A stretch of DNA of 64,000 nt from Bacteroidota bacterium (GTDB taxonomy: Bacteria > Bacteroidota > Ignavibacteria > Kryptoniales > JAKASW01). The translations under genes were made by a program, and so were the position numbers. The stretch lies in NCBI GenBank assembly GCA_021811615.1, contig JAJZNW010000031.1:1-64000 (forward strand), in the 5' to 3' direction. Of the stretch, positions 41,146 to 50,022 are shown piece after piece (position 1 is the stretch's first letter; each line of letters begins with the position of its first letter). A model generated the notes under the pieces. The model was not told where the DNA came from, made no database searches, and saw only the letters and a list, made by a program, of their open reading frames with translations.

Positions 41146-42270
41146 ATGAAAATCAATTCCTTTCATCCGCCCGACAGGATCCTTATGGGTCCCGGACCTT
41201 CCAACGTTCATCCGCGAGTTCTCGGAGCGATGGCGCGGCCCACCGTGGGACACCTCGATCCAGAATTCATCAGGATGATGGACGAACTCAAAACACTCCT
41301 GCGAGACACGTTTCTTACGAAGAACGACGTCACTTTCCCGATTTCCGGACCGGGCTCGCTCGGGATGGAGACCGCCGTCGTTAATATGGTCGAACCAGGC
41401 ATGAAGGTCGCGGTTTGCGTGAACGGCGCTTTCGGCGGACGCATTAGAGAGATGGTGGAGCGTTACGGCGGCGTACCGGTCGTCGTCGATGCGCCATGGG
41501 GACGGCCGATCGATCCGGCTAAACTTGAGGACACGCTGTCCAAAAACAAAGATGTGAAAGTTGTCGCTTTCGTTCACGCCGAGACTTCGACAGGTGCCCG
41601 GTCAGACATTGCGGCCCTGTCCAAAGTCGCGCACAAGTACGGCTGTCTCACGATTGCCGACACCGTCACTTCGCTCGGCGGAATTCCGGTCAGGGTCGAC
41701 GACTGGGAGCTCGATGTCGTTTATTCCGGGAGCCAGAAGTGCCTGTCGTGCCCGCCGGGCCTTTCCCCGATCACGTTCAATGACCGGGCGGTTGATTTTG
41801 TGAAGAAAAGAAAAAGCAAAGTCAGCAGCTGGTTCATGGACATCAGCCTCGTGGTGAGTTACTGGAGCGGTGCGAAGCGGACGTACCATCATACCGCGCC
41901 GATCAACGCGCTTTACGGCCTGCATGAAGCTCTCCTTCTCGTGCAGGAAGAGGGTCTTGAAAAAGCATGGGCGCGTCACGTGAAAAACTCCGAAATGTTC
42001 CGCGCCGGGCTTGATAAGATCGGCCTGAAGACTTTTGTATCGGGTGAGTCCAGTCTGCCGGAACTTGTAATAGTCAGCGTCCCCGACGGAGTGAACGAAG
42101 CGGCGGTGCGGGATCATTTGTTGAACAAGTTCAATATCGAGGTAGGCGCGGGACTCGGCCAGCTCGCCGGAAAAATATGGAGGATCGGCCTGATGGGATA
42201 CACTTCGAACGAGAAGAATATTAAATTGTGTCTTGAAGCACTTCAGGCTGCAATAGAGAAGAATTCTTAA
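41146..42270 (+). CDS. Class V aminotransferase, alanine-glyoxylate/serine-pyruvate aminotransferase type
   Basis: From ATG 41146: ILMGPGPSNVHPRVLGAMARPTVGHLDPEFIRMMDELK...HAETSTGARSDI...DVVYSGSQKCLSCPPGLSPITF...RTYHHTAPINALYGLHEAL. Confidence 0.9.
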   Translation: MKINSFHPPDRILMGPGPSNVHPRVLGAMARPTVGHLDPEFIRMMDELKTLLRDTFLTKNDVTFPISGPGSLGMETAVVNMVEPGMKVAVCVNGAFGGRIREMVERYGGVPVVVDAPWGRPIDPAKLEDTLSKNKDVKVVAFVHAETSTGARSDIAALSKVAHKYGCLTIADTVTSLGGIPVRVDDWELDVVYSGSQKCLSCPPGLSPITFNDRAVDFVKKRKSKVSSWFMDISLVVSYWSGAKRTYHHTAPINALYGLHEALLLVQEEGLEKAWARHVKNSEMFRAGLDKIGLKTFVSGESSLPELVIVSVPDGVNEAAVRDHLLNKFNIEVGAGLGQLAGKIWRIGLMGYTSNEKNIKLCLEALQAAIEKNS

Positions 42271-42286
42271 GAAATACCGAGGAGGC

Positions 42287-42423
42287 AAATTCTAAATTCG
42301 AGACTCTAAATCCTAAACAAACTCTAAAACTGAAATTCTAAAATCTAAAATACCGGAGTTGCTCTTTGGGGATTTAGAGGTTTTGAACATTGTTTAGGAT
42401 TTCGAATTTAGGATTTAGAGTTT
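42287..42423. repeat. Heptad-periodic imperfect inverted repeat (copy C)
   Basis: Left aaattctaaattcgagactctaaatcctaaacaaa; right attgtttaggatttcgaatttaggatttagagttt. Confidence 0.85.
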
Positions 42424-42466
42424 CACTTCGGCTTTGTTTAGAAAACCCACAAGGAGACAATCAGAA

Positions 42467-44101
42467 ATGCCAAACGCAAAGTACGAAATACCGCTTCCGC
42501 CGAACGAGCCGACAAAAAGCTATCTTCCCGGTTCACCGGAGCGCGCATCTCTGAAAGCAAAACTCGAAGAGATGCAGAGCAAGCAAATCGAGATACCGCT
42601 GATAATCGGGGGCGAAGAAATCAAGACGGGCAAACTCGGAAAGTGCGTTCTCCCTCACGATCACAAAACCGTGATCGCTACTTACCACCAGGCGGGTGAA
42701 AAGGAAGTCGAGATGGCTATCAAGGCGGCGCTTGCCGCGCGGACGGCATGGGCGGCTCTCGACTGGGAAGAACGCCTGTCTATATTCATGAAAGCCGCGG
42801 CACTTCTCTCAGGACCGTGGCGGGATACTTTGAACGCGTCGACGATGCTCGGTCAAAGCAAGAACGCCTTTCAAGCCGAGATCGATTCTGCGGCGGAGCT
42901 GACCGACTTCTTCAGGTTCAACGCATACTACGCGATGCAACTCTTCGAGCAGCAGCCTCCGCATTCTCCGATGGACGTCCGCAACAAGATGGAGTACCGC
43001 CCACTCGAAGGTTTTGTTTTTGCGGTCTCGCCTTTCAACTTCACGTCGATAGCAGGCAATCTGCCGACGGCACCGGCGATGGTCGGCAATGTGGTTCTCG
43101 ATAAGCCGGCATCCAGCGCCGTTTATTCGGCGTATCATATAATGAAGCTGCTCCAGGAGGCGGGAGTTCCTCCCGGCGTCATCAACTTCGTTCCCGGTCC
43201 CGGCGGAGCGGTTGGGCGCCCCGCGATGACATCTCCCCATCTTGCGGGGATCCACTTTACCGGCAGCACGGCGGTGTTCCAGGATATGTGGAAGACCGTC
43301 GGTACTAACATCGCCAATTACAAATCATATCCGAGAATTGTCGGCGAAACGGGTGGAAAGGATTTCATATTCGCACACAAGAGTGCGGATGTCGAAGAGC
43401 TCGGTGCTGCGATAATACGCGGCGCGTTCGAGTACCAGGGCCAGAAGTGCTCCGCCGCCTCGCGCTCGTACATTCCTAAGTCGATGTGGGCCGATCTCAA
43501 GGACTATCTTGTCAGGGAAGTAAAGACCATCAGGATGGGCGACCCGCGCGACTTCAGTAACTTCATGAACGCCGTCATAGACAAGGGCGCGTTCGCAACT
43601 ATTACCGGCTACATCGATTTCGCGAAGAAGTCGGGCGACGCGGAGATCGTGTCCGGCGGCAACTACGACGACTCAAAGGGCTACTTCATCGAGCCGACCG
43701 TGATACTCGCGAAGACCCCGCATTTCAAAACGATGGAAGAGGAAATCTTTGGACCTGTCATGACGGTCTACATTTTCGACGACGACAAGTACGAAGAGAC
43801 TCTTCACCTCTGCGACGAGACTTCGCCTTACGCATTGACGGGGGCAATCTTCGCGCACGACCGTTACGCTGTGGCGACCGCGAACAAGATACTCGTGAAT
43901 TCATCCGGCAACTTCTACATCAACGACAAGCCGACCGGCGCTGTCGTCGGGCAGCAGCCTTTCGGCGGTGCGCGCGCGAGCGGCACGAACGACAAGGCCG
44001 GCAGCTTCCTCAACATGGTACGCTGGATGTCGCCCCGAAGCACGAAGGAAAACCTGGTTCCGCCGAAGAATTACAGGTATCCGTTTATGAGTGAAAAATA
44101 G
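42467..44101 (+). CDS. L-glutamate gamma-semialdehyde (P5C) dehydrogenase, ALDH4A1-like
   Basis: SD AAGGAGA then MPNAKYEIPLPPNEP...AAELTDFFRFNAYYAMQL...MEYRPLEGFVFAVSPFNFTSIAGNL...EYQGQKCSAASRSYIP...NFYINDKPTGAVVGQQPFGGARASGTNDKAG. Confidence 0.93.
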   Translation: MPNAKYEIPLPPNEPTKSYLPGSPERASLKAKLEEMQSKQIEIPLIIGGEEIKTGKLGKCVLPHDHKTVIATYHQAGEKEVEMAIKAALAARTAWAALDWEERLSIFMKAAALLSGPWRDTLNASTMLGQSKNAFQAEIDSAAELTDFFRFNAYYAMQLFEQQPPHSPMDVRNKMEYRPLEGFVFAVSPFNFTSIAGNLPTAPAMVGNVVLDKPASSAVYSAYHIMKLLQEAGVPPGVINFVPGPGGAVGRPAMTSPHLAGIHFTGSTAVFQDMWKTVGTNIANYKSYPRIVGETGGKDFIFAHKSADVEELGAAIIRGAFEYQGQKCSAASRSYIPKSMWADLKDYLVREVKTIRMGDPRDFSNFMNAVIDKGAFATITGYIDFAKKSGDAEIVSGGNYDDSKGYFIEPTVILAKTPHFKTMEEEIFGPVMTVYIFDDDKYEETLHLCDETSPYALTGAIFAHDRYAVATANKILVNSSGNFYINDKPTGAVVGQQPFGGARASGTNDKAGSFLNMVRWMSPRSTKENLVPPKNYRYPFMSEK

Positions 44102-44126
44102 GCGTTTGACATATCCATACCGCATC

Positions 44127-44157
44127 AAAAGGGGGACTCAGCCGGTCCCCCTTTTTT
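44127..44157. terminator. Bidirectional rho-independent terminator
   Basis: AAAAGGGGGAC TCAGCCG GTCCCCCTTTTTT following the P5C dehydrogenase. Confidence 0.88.
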
Positions 44158-44310
44158 AGTTGTGTCCTGAATCAACTTGCTTTTTTAAGTTATCCCCCTA
44201 ATTTGTTAAAACAAAAACCGGTTCAAATTTTCAAATTTATTGCACAATTCTTGGGTTTTTTTTCTTAACTTATTGAAAACGGACCGCAAAACTCCATTAG
44301 AAGGTTGTGA

Positions 44311-45804
44311 ATGTTTACACTAGGATTTGATGTAGGAAGCTCGTCTATCAAAGCAGCGCTCTTCGATGCTGGGAAGGGGGTGACGGTCGCGCAGAGTACC
44401 TTTCCGAAAAACGAGATGCCAATTACCGCTGCGAAGGCAGGATGGGCGGAACAGGATCCCGCAATGTGGTGGGACGCGGCGAAGAGTGCGACGCGCGAAA
44501 TACTTTCCTCATCACGAGTGAATCCTTCCGACGTCAAAGCAATCGGAATTTCCTACCAGATGCACGGGCTCGTCGTGGTTGACAAAAAGCAGAACGTGCT
44601 CAGACCTTCGATCATCTGGTGCGACAGCAGGGCGGTAGAGATCGGGGAGAAGGCTTTCGATTCGATAGGTCACAGGAAATGCCTCGAGCGGATGCTGAAC
44701 TCTCCTGGCAACTTCACCGCGTCGAAACTGAGATGGGTGAAGGAGAACGAGCCGGAGCTCTTCGCGAAGATCGATAAGTTCATGCTCCCGGGAGATTACC
44801 TCGCGATGAAGTTGACAGGCGAAGCCGGGACTACTATGTCGGGACTGTCGGAGGGAATATTGTGGGACTTTGTCTCCAACACGGTCTCGGACTCTGTGCT
44901 TTCCCAATACCAGATCGGAAAGAATCTCGTATCGGATATCGTGCCGACTTTCGGCGATCAGGGTGAACTTACCGCTGCCGCTGCCGCAGAGCTCGGACTG
45001 AAAGCGGGGACTAAAGTCACTTATCGCGCAGGCGACCAACCGAACAACGCTTTCTCCCTCAACGTGCTCGATCCGGGACAGGTCGCTTCGACGGCGGGGA
45101 CATCGGGTGTAGTCTACGGGATCAGTGAAGCGATCAAGTACGATCCCGAGACGAGGGTAAACACGTTCGCTCATGTGAACCATTCGAAAGAGAAAAACCG
45201 GTTCGGAATACTCCTTTGCATCAACGGGACCGGAATTTCTTACAGCTGGATACGAAGGCTTGCCGGCAATTCTGTCTCATACCCGGAGTTAAACGAGATT
45301 GCCGGTGAGTCTCCGGTCGGCTCGAAGGGACTTCGCTTCATCAACTTCGGAAACGGCGCGGAGAGGATGCTCGTCAACAAGGATCCGGGCGCATCGCTCG
45401 AGGGCTTGAACTTCAACATTCACGGGAGAGCCGAGACGGTCCGTGCCGTCATCGAGGGTGTCGCGTTCTCGTTCAAGTACGGCATCGATATCATGGAACA
45501 GCTCGAGATGAAAGCGGCTGAGATAAACGCCGGACATGCCAACATGTTCCTGAGTCCGGTGTTCACGAAGACTCTGGCAACACTTTCCGGTGCGACGATA
45601 AGCCTTTACGACACAGACGGCTCGGTAGGTGCGGCGAGAGCGGCAGCAATGGGAGCGGGTATCTATAAGAGTTTCAAGGAAGCATTCACGAATTTAAAGA
45701 AGATCATGACAGTGGAGCCGGACAAGCCAAATCAAGACACTTATTTGTCCGCCTACTCGGACTGGCTGGGTTTACTGAATTCAAAACTAAAATCAAAGGG
45801 TTAA
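44311..45804 (+). CDS. xylB: Xylulokinase
   Basis: 497 aa FGGY kinase; LGFDVGSSSIKAALFD...GISYQMHGLVVVDKKQNVLRPSIIWCDSRAVEIG; followed directly by xylA. Confidence 0.92.
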   Translation: MFTLGFDVGSSSIKAALFDAGKGVTVAQSTFPKNEMPITAAKAGWAEQDPAMWWDAAKSATREILSSSRVNPSDVKAIGISYQMHGLVVVDKKQNVLRPSIIWCDSRAVEIGEKAFDSIGHRKCLERMLNSPGNFTASKLRWVKENEPELFAKIDKFMLPGDYLAMKLTGEAGTTMSGLSEGILWDFVSNTVSDSVLSQYQIGKNLVSDIVPTFGDQGELTAAAAAELGLKAGTKVTYRAGDQPNNAFSLNVLDPGQVASTAGTSGVVYGISEAIKYDPETRVNTFAHVNHSKEKNRFGILLCINGTGISYSWIRRLAGNSVSYPELNEIAGESPVGSKGLRFINFGNGAERMLVNKDPGASLEGLNFNIHGRAETVRAVIEGVAFSFKYGIDIMEQLEMKAAEINAGHANMFLSPVFTKTLATLSGATISLYDTDGSVGAARAAAMGAGIYKSFKEAFTNLKKIMTVEPDKPNQDTYLSAYSDWLGLLNSKLKSKG

Positions 45805-45810
45805 GAGAAA

Positions 45811-47145
45811 ATGGCAGTGAAGGTAACGACAGGAGACAAGGAGTTTTTTCCCGGGATCGGGAAGATAAATTTCGAGGGCAAAGATTCGAAAAATCCGCTT
45901 GCCTTCAAGTATTACGATCCGGAAAAGGTTGTCGCAGGCAAGAAGATGCAGGATCATTTCCGGTTCGCAGTAGCGTACTGGCACTCTTTCGGCGAGAGCG
46001 GGGCCGACCCGTTCGGACCGAGTGCGCGCGAGCTTCCCTGGCTGAAGCATGAAAACCCGATCGGCCGCGCGAAAGAGAAGATGGATGCCGCCTTCGAGTT
46101 CATCACGAAGCTGGGCGCTCCGTTTTACTGCTTCCACGATTTCGACCTCGTGCAGGAAGGGGAGACGGTTGCCGAGTCGGAGAAGAGGCTAGCCGAGATT
46201 GTGGATTATGCAAAGGCGAAGCAAAAAGCCTCGGGCGTGAAGCTTCTATGGGGAACCTCAAATCTCTTCTCGAACATCCGCTACATGAACGGCGCAGGCA
46301 CCAACCCCGATTTTTCGGTCGTCGCCTACGCGGGCGCGCAATTGAAGAACGCCATCGATGCCACGATAGCATTGGGCGGAGCGAACTATGTCTTCTGGGG
46401 CGGCCGCGAAGGATACATGTCGCTCCTCAATACCGACATGAGGCGCGAGCTCGAGCATTTCGCCACTTTCCTTCGTATGGCGAGGGATTACGCGCGGAAG
46501 CAAGGCTTCAAGGGACCGTTCCTCATCGAGCCGAAGCCGATGGAGCCGATGAAGCATCAGTATGACTTCGACGCCGCAACCGTGATAGGTTTCCTGCGCC
46601 AGTTCGACCTGACTAAAGACTTCAAACTGAACATCGAAGTTAACCACGCTACTCTCGCATCGCACACGTTCCAGCACGAGCTGCAGTTCGCAGCGAACGC
46701 AGGCCTGCTCGGAAGCATCGACGCGAACCGCGGCGACTACCAGAACGGCTGGGATACCGACCAGTTCCCGACGAACATATATGAGCTTACCGAAGCTCTC
46801 CTCACCATCATCGACATGGGCGGCTTCACAACGGGCGGCACGAACTTCGACGCGAAAGTCAGAAGGAATTCGACCGACCTCGAAGATATGTTCATCGCGC
46901 ATATCACCGGCATGGACAACTTCGCCCGCGCGCTGATCACGGCCGACAAGGTCCTGAAGGAGACCGACTACGTGAAGCTTCGCAAGCAGAGATACGCCTC
47001 GTTCGATTCCGGCAAGGGCGCCGATTTCGAGAAGGGGAAGATGAAGCTCGAGGACCTGCACGCTTACGCATCGAAGAACGGCGAGCCGAAGAAGACAAGC
47101 GGCAAGCAGGAGCTCTTCGAGTCGTTCATAAACCAGGTGCTGTAG
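45811..47145 (+). CDS. xylA: Xylose isomerase
   Basis: 444 aa; [21 protein letters not shown]...[18 protein letters not shown]...[22 protein letters not shown]...[16 protein letters not shown]. Confidence 0.97.
   Translation: MAVKVTTGDKEFFPGIGKINFEGKDSKNPLAFKYYDPEKVVAGKKMQDHFRFAVAYWHSFGESGADPFGPSARELPWLKHENPIGRAKEKMDAAFEFITKLGAPFYCFHDFDLVQEGETVAESEKRLAEIVDYAKAKQKASGVKLLWGTSNLFSNIRYMNGAGTNPDFSVVAYAGAQLKNAIDATIALGGANYVFWGGREGYMSLLNTDMRRELEHFATFLRMARDYARKQGFKGPFLIEPKPMEPMKHQYDFDAATVIGFLRQFDLTKDFKLNIEVNHATLASHTFQHELQFAANAGLLGSIDANRGDYQNGWDTDQFPTNIYELTEALLTIIDMGGFTTGGTNFDAKVRRNSTDLEDMFIAHITGMDNFARALITADKVLKETDYVKLRKQRYASFDSGKGADFEKGKMKLEDLHAYASKNGEPKKTSGKQELFESFINQVL
47071..47145. repeat. 75-nt repeat, copy 1 (3' end of xylA)
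   Basis: 66 of 75 positions match 47511-47585 by hand alignment. Confidence 0.93.
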
Positions 47146-47163
47146 CCGCCCGCCATAATTTTC

Positions 47164-47225
47164 ACCGCTGAGACGCGGAGGCGCAAGGAGATTTTCGTCC
47201 CTTTCCCTCCGCGTTTCTGTGTATT
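47164..47225. repeat. GA-rich inverted repeat (possible copy E of the heptad class)
   Basis: ctgagacgcggaggcgcaagg paired with ctttccctccgcgtttctgtg; arm reads as gctgaga/cgcggag/gcgcaag. Confidence 0.5.
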
Positions 47226-47255
47226 GGCAGCTATATCTGGTGGAGAGGACTTGAA

Positions 47256-47474
47256 GTGGAGACATTCACATATAGCGAGGCGAGGCAGAAACTGGCCAAG
47301 TTGCTGGACAAGGCAAAGAAGGAAGGAAGCGTCCTCATCAAGAGGCGGGATGGATCTGTCTTCGAGCTGAGGCCCGTCAACGGGAAAAAGTCGCCTCTTG
47401 ACGTAAAGGGGGTGGACCTAGGCCTGAACAGCAAGGAGATTTCTGAGATACTTAGAGAGATAAGGGAGAGATAA
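47256..47474 (+). CDS. Phd/YefM-family antitoxin, apparently orphan
   Basis: 72 aa METFTYSEARQKLAKLLDKAKKEGSVLIKRRDGSVFELRPVN...; no toxin ORF follows. Confidence 0.82.
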   Translation: METFTYSEARQKLAKLLDKAKKEGSVLIKRRDGSVFELRPVNGKKSPLDVKGVDLGLNSKEISEILREIRER

Positions 47475-47510
47475 CGGCTCACCCTCCGCCGTATGTTTAA
47501 CCGGCACGTT

Positions 47511-47585
47511 TCGAGGAACGCTGGGCCGAAGAAGACGAGCGGCAAGCAGGAGCTCTTTGAGTCGCTAATAAACCAGGTGCTATAG
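47511..47585 (+). pseudogene. 3' remnant of a second xylA (75 nt)
   Basis: Encodes [24 protein letters not shown] against the XylA end [24 protein letters not shown]; copy 2 of the repeat. Confidence 0.88.
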
Positions 47586-47704
47586 ACAGCCGGTCCTTCG
47601 GACTTCTCAGTCCGATCCTTGAACTATCCTCACCGCCTGCCGCGCGTTCTTTCGCTCAGACTACTACAAGGGGCTTGAGGTAACAGCTCGCCGAGATTTG
47701 CACG

Positions 47705-47800
47705 TTATTTGATGAAAAGCTTCAAGGCAATGTATGTTACAAAAACCGTAACAAACCACCGAACGAACTCTCTCAGATAAGGGGATTTAATCCGGTACAT
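47705..47800 (-). CDS. Micro-peptide 1 (31 aa)
   Basis: SD AAAGGAATT then MYRIKSPYLREFVRWFVTVFVTYIALKLFIK*; shares its first 14 residues with 47939-48028. Confidence 0.65.
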   Translation of the reverse strand: MYRIKSPYLREFVRWFVTVFVTYIALKLFIK

Positions 47801-47938
47801 CTTGCTAATTCCTTTCTTAAATCAAATCACCGCCATCATCCGGCTCACTCAAGCGCATGCGTTAGGTTTGGCGACAAAAGGGGTAGCTATTGACCTCCCC
47901 GATCCCAATCGGTAGAAGAGGCCTTTGCTATCGGTCAC

Positions 47939-48028
47939 TTAACCAAGAAGTTGATGGTCAATTACATCCCCAGTGGTTATAGGAATTCTTACAAACTCTC
48001 TGAGATAAGGTGATTTTATGCGATACAT
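47939..48028 (-). CDS. Micro-peptide 2 (29 aa)
   Basis: SD AAGGAGAA then MYRIKSPYLREFVRIPITTGDVIDHQLLG*; N-terminal 14 aa identical to micro-peptide 1. Confidence 0.65.
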   Translation of the reverse strand: MYRIKSPYLREFVRIPITTGDVIDHQLLG

Positions 48029-48042
48029 AGAAGTTCTCCTTC

Positions 48043-48522
48043 TCAGTCCGCGAGTCCAGTTTGACTCTTCGTTTTGATCAACTCGTCGATACTCCACCTG
48101 TGAGTTCTTATCGTCGACAGCCGCATCCCAATGGAAAGCAAGACTAGATCTATGGCGGCCGAGGTGAGGCCAATATTTTCGCGGACGACGGACCCGAAGC
48201 ATCCGCAAGCAACGTTGTTCCCTCGTATGATCTCGACTATCACGGCGAGCAGGAAGATCAGAGAAAGAAATGACAGCACGGCGGCCGAGAGTCTACTGAA
48301 GAAGCCTGCGGCGAGGGAGAGCCCAAAAGAGATTTCTGATGAGACGACTGCAACTGCGAAAGCGGGCACGAGACGTATCGGCAGGATATTGTACGCATTG
48401 ACGGTTAGAATGAAACCGTGCATTGAGGCGGCTTTCAATATTCCGGCGGCGGCGAATATGGCGCCGAGCAGTACTCTCGCCGCAAAGGCGATGGCATCCC
48501 GTCTTGAATCTCCGCCGGGCAA
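48043..48522 (-). CDS. MauE/DoxX-like redox-associated membrane protein
   Basis: Four-TM pattern; ARVLLGAIFAAAGILKAASMHGF...CGCFGSVVRENIG with the CGCFG motif. Confidence 0.85.
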   Translation of the reverse strand: MPGGDSRRDAIAFAARVLLGAIFAAAGILKAASMHGFILTVNAYNILPIRLVPAFAVAVVSSEISFGLSLAAGFFSRLSAAVLSFLSLIFLLAVIVEIIRGNNVACGCFGSVVRENIGLTSAAIDLVLLSIGMRLSTIRTHRWSIDELIKTKSQTGLAD

Positions 48523-48532
48523 ATGGCGACCG

Positions 48533-49246
48533 TCAGTTCATCGGATGTAAAGGAGAGCCGCTCGATACGGCGCTTATCACCATCTGGAAAGCAACGCCGA
48601 GAAGCCAGGCTCCTGTGACAATCAAAGTGGATTTAATCTTTCGGAAGCCGGTTACGACACTAATGCCGATAGCCAGCGTGGTCACATACCAGATTGTAAA
48701 GACATTGATGCTGTTCAGGAATATGAAAAGCGGGAGATTCGACATTTTGTTCTTCATCAAGAAATCCAGGCCGATGATGGCCTGCAAATCCGTCGCGCGG
48801 TGTATGGATCCGGTTCCTTTAATGTATAAAACAAGCAGGTTCACCAAGCTCATTAAGAGGAGTATCATCTCTGAATACGCCACTATTGAAAAGACCGTTC
48901 TGTAATTCAATTTCGGAGGCGCATCGAGAAGGATGCATGTAAAATAAAGGAGGGCGGCAAGGAATCCCCATTTGATCAGCACGACAATCGGGACAAGGAG
49001 CAATCCTACGTACTCGAATCGTTCCGAAAGTGCCAGCGCTCTGCCGGCCTCCTGGGCACTCAACTTGCTCAAAAGCATTTGGCCGGCAATTTCGTTTGAG
49101 AACGGCAGCGTGAACCACGCGACAACTATTGAGATCATTGATATTGTCGCAAAGGCAAGGACCCACCGAGGTTGTTCTTTTAAATTTTCAAAGACGTCCG
49201 TGGGAGTTGCAAAAACGTTTACAAGGTTCGACAGCTTCAGAGCCAT
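48533..49246 (-). CDS. Yip1-domain membrane protein
   Basis: 237 aa; LVNVFATPTDVFENLKEQPRWVLAFATISMISIVVAW..., several TM segments. Confidence 0.82.
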   Translation of the reverse strand: MALKLSNLVNVFATPTDVFENLKEQPRWVLAFATISMISIVVAWFTLPFSNEIAGQMLLSKLSAQEAGRALALSERFEYVGLLLVPIVVLIKWGFLAALLYFTCILLDAPPKLNYRTVFSIVAYSEMILLLMSLVNLLVLYIKGTGSIHRATDLQAIIGLDFLMKNKMSNLPLFIFLNSINVFTIWYVTTLAIGISVVTGFRKIKSTLIVTGAWLLGVAFQMVISAVSSGSPLHPMN

Positions 49247-50022
49247 GACAACTTCTTCTTTTCCTTTTGCTCGCCGTCTTTCGAGACAACGTCGATGAAG
49301 ATCTCTTCCAGGGACTGATACGTTTCCTGGCTCACCTCATCTTTAATTTTCTTCCTAATATCTTCGGTCCTGGACTGGAAGACCAACTTGCCTTTATTGA
49401 TAATTGCGACCTCGTCACAGAGCTTTTCGACAGTGTCAAGATTATGAGAACTCAAAAGAATGGAGGTTCCACCACGGGACATTTCGCCAAGCATGTCTTT
49501 GATCTGCCTGGCAGCCACAGGGTCGGTCCCTTCAAGTGGTTCATCCAAGATCAAGAGCTTTGGTCTATGGATGACTGCAGCCGCAAGAGAGAGTTTCTTC
49601 TTCATACCTGCAGAATAGGTTTCGATGAAATCACGCCCCTTGTCTTCCAATTCGAAGAATTCTATAAGATCATTTGAGCGTTCTTCGATCTCTTGCCTTT
49701 CGAGTCGATACATCATACCAACGAACGTCAAATATTCTTTTGCCGTTAATTTCTCTATGTAGACAGGTTGATCAAGAACAAAACCGGCATTGCGTTTATA
49801 TCTGTAGTCGGATTTGGTCACGCTCTTGCCAAAAAAGCGAATCTCTCCTGATTCGGGCTTGAGCAGCCCCGCCAATATGTTGATGGTTGTACTCTTTCCG
49901 GCGCCATTTGGGCCCAAGAACCCCATTAACGCGCCCTCCTTCACTTCGAGAGCCAGGCCCGTCAAGGCGTGCGTCCGGGACTTGTAAATTTTACGCAGCC
50001 CGTCTATTTCCAATACGTTCAT
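49237..50022 (-). CDS. ABC transporter ATP-binding protein
   Basis: MGFLGPNGAGKSTTINILAGLLKPESGEI...YSAGMKKKLSLAAAVIHRPKLLILDEPLEGTDPVAARQIKDML. Confidence 0.95.
   Translation of the reverse strand: MNVLEIDGLRKIYKSRTHALTGLALEVKEGALMGFLGPNGAGKSTTINILAGLLKPESGEIRFFGKSVTKSDYRYKRNAGFVLDQPVYIEKLTAKEYLTFVGMMYRLERQEIEERSNDLIEFFELEDKGRDFIETYSAGMKKKLSLAAAVIHRPKLLILDEPLEGTDPVAARQIKDMLGEMSRGGTSILLSSHNLDTVEKLCDEVAIINKGKLVFQSRTEDIRKKIKDEVSQETYQSLEEIFIDVVSKDGEQKEKKKLSWL

Noticed and set aside
40964-41149. 61-aa ORF between the HOGA1-like and AGXT-like genes, and the N-terminal extension of the 41071 ORF
   Set aside because: Its sequence (LQVPNIKLQTRAK...WNLEVGVWSF) comes from the heptad hairpin arms; the real aminotransferase start is ATG 41146.
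39931-42423. Heptad repeats considered as a CRISPR array
   Set aside because: Unit is 7 nt and degenerate, arms are inverted, there are no spacers of regular length and no cas genes.
47939-48208. 89-aa minus-strand ORF as annotated
   Set aside because: The upstream 60 residues overlap the MauE gene out of frame; only the last 29 codons, with their own SD and matching the neighbouring micro-peptide, look real.
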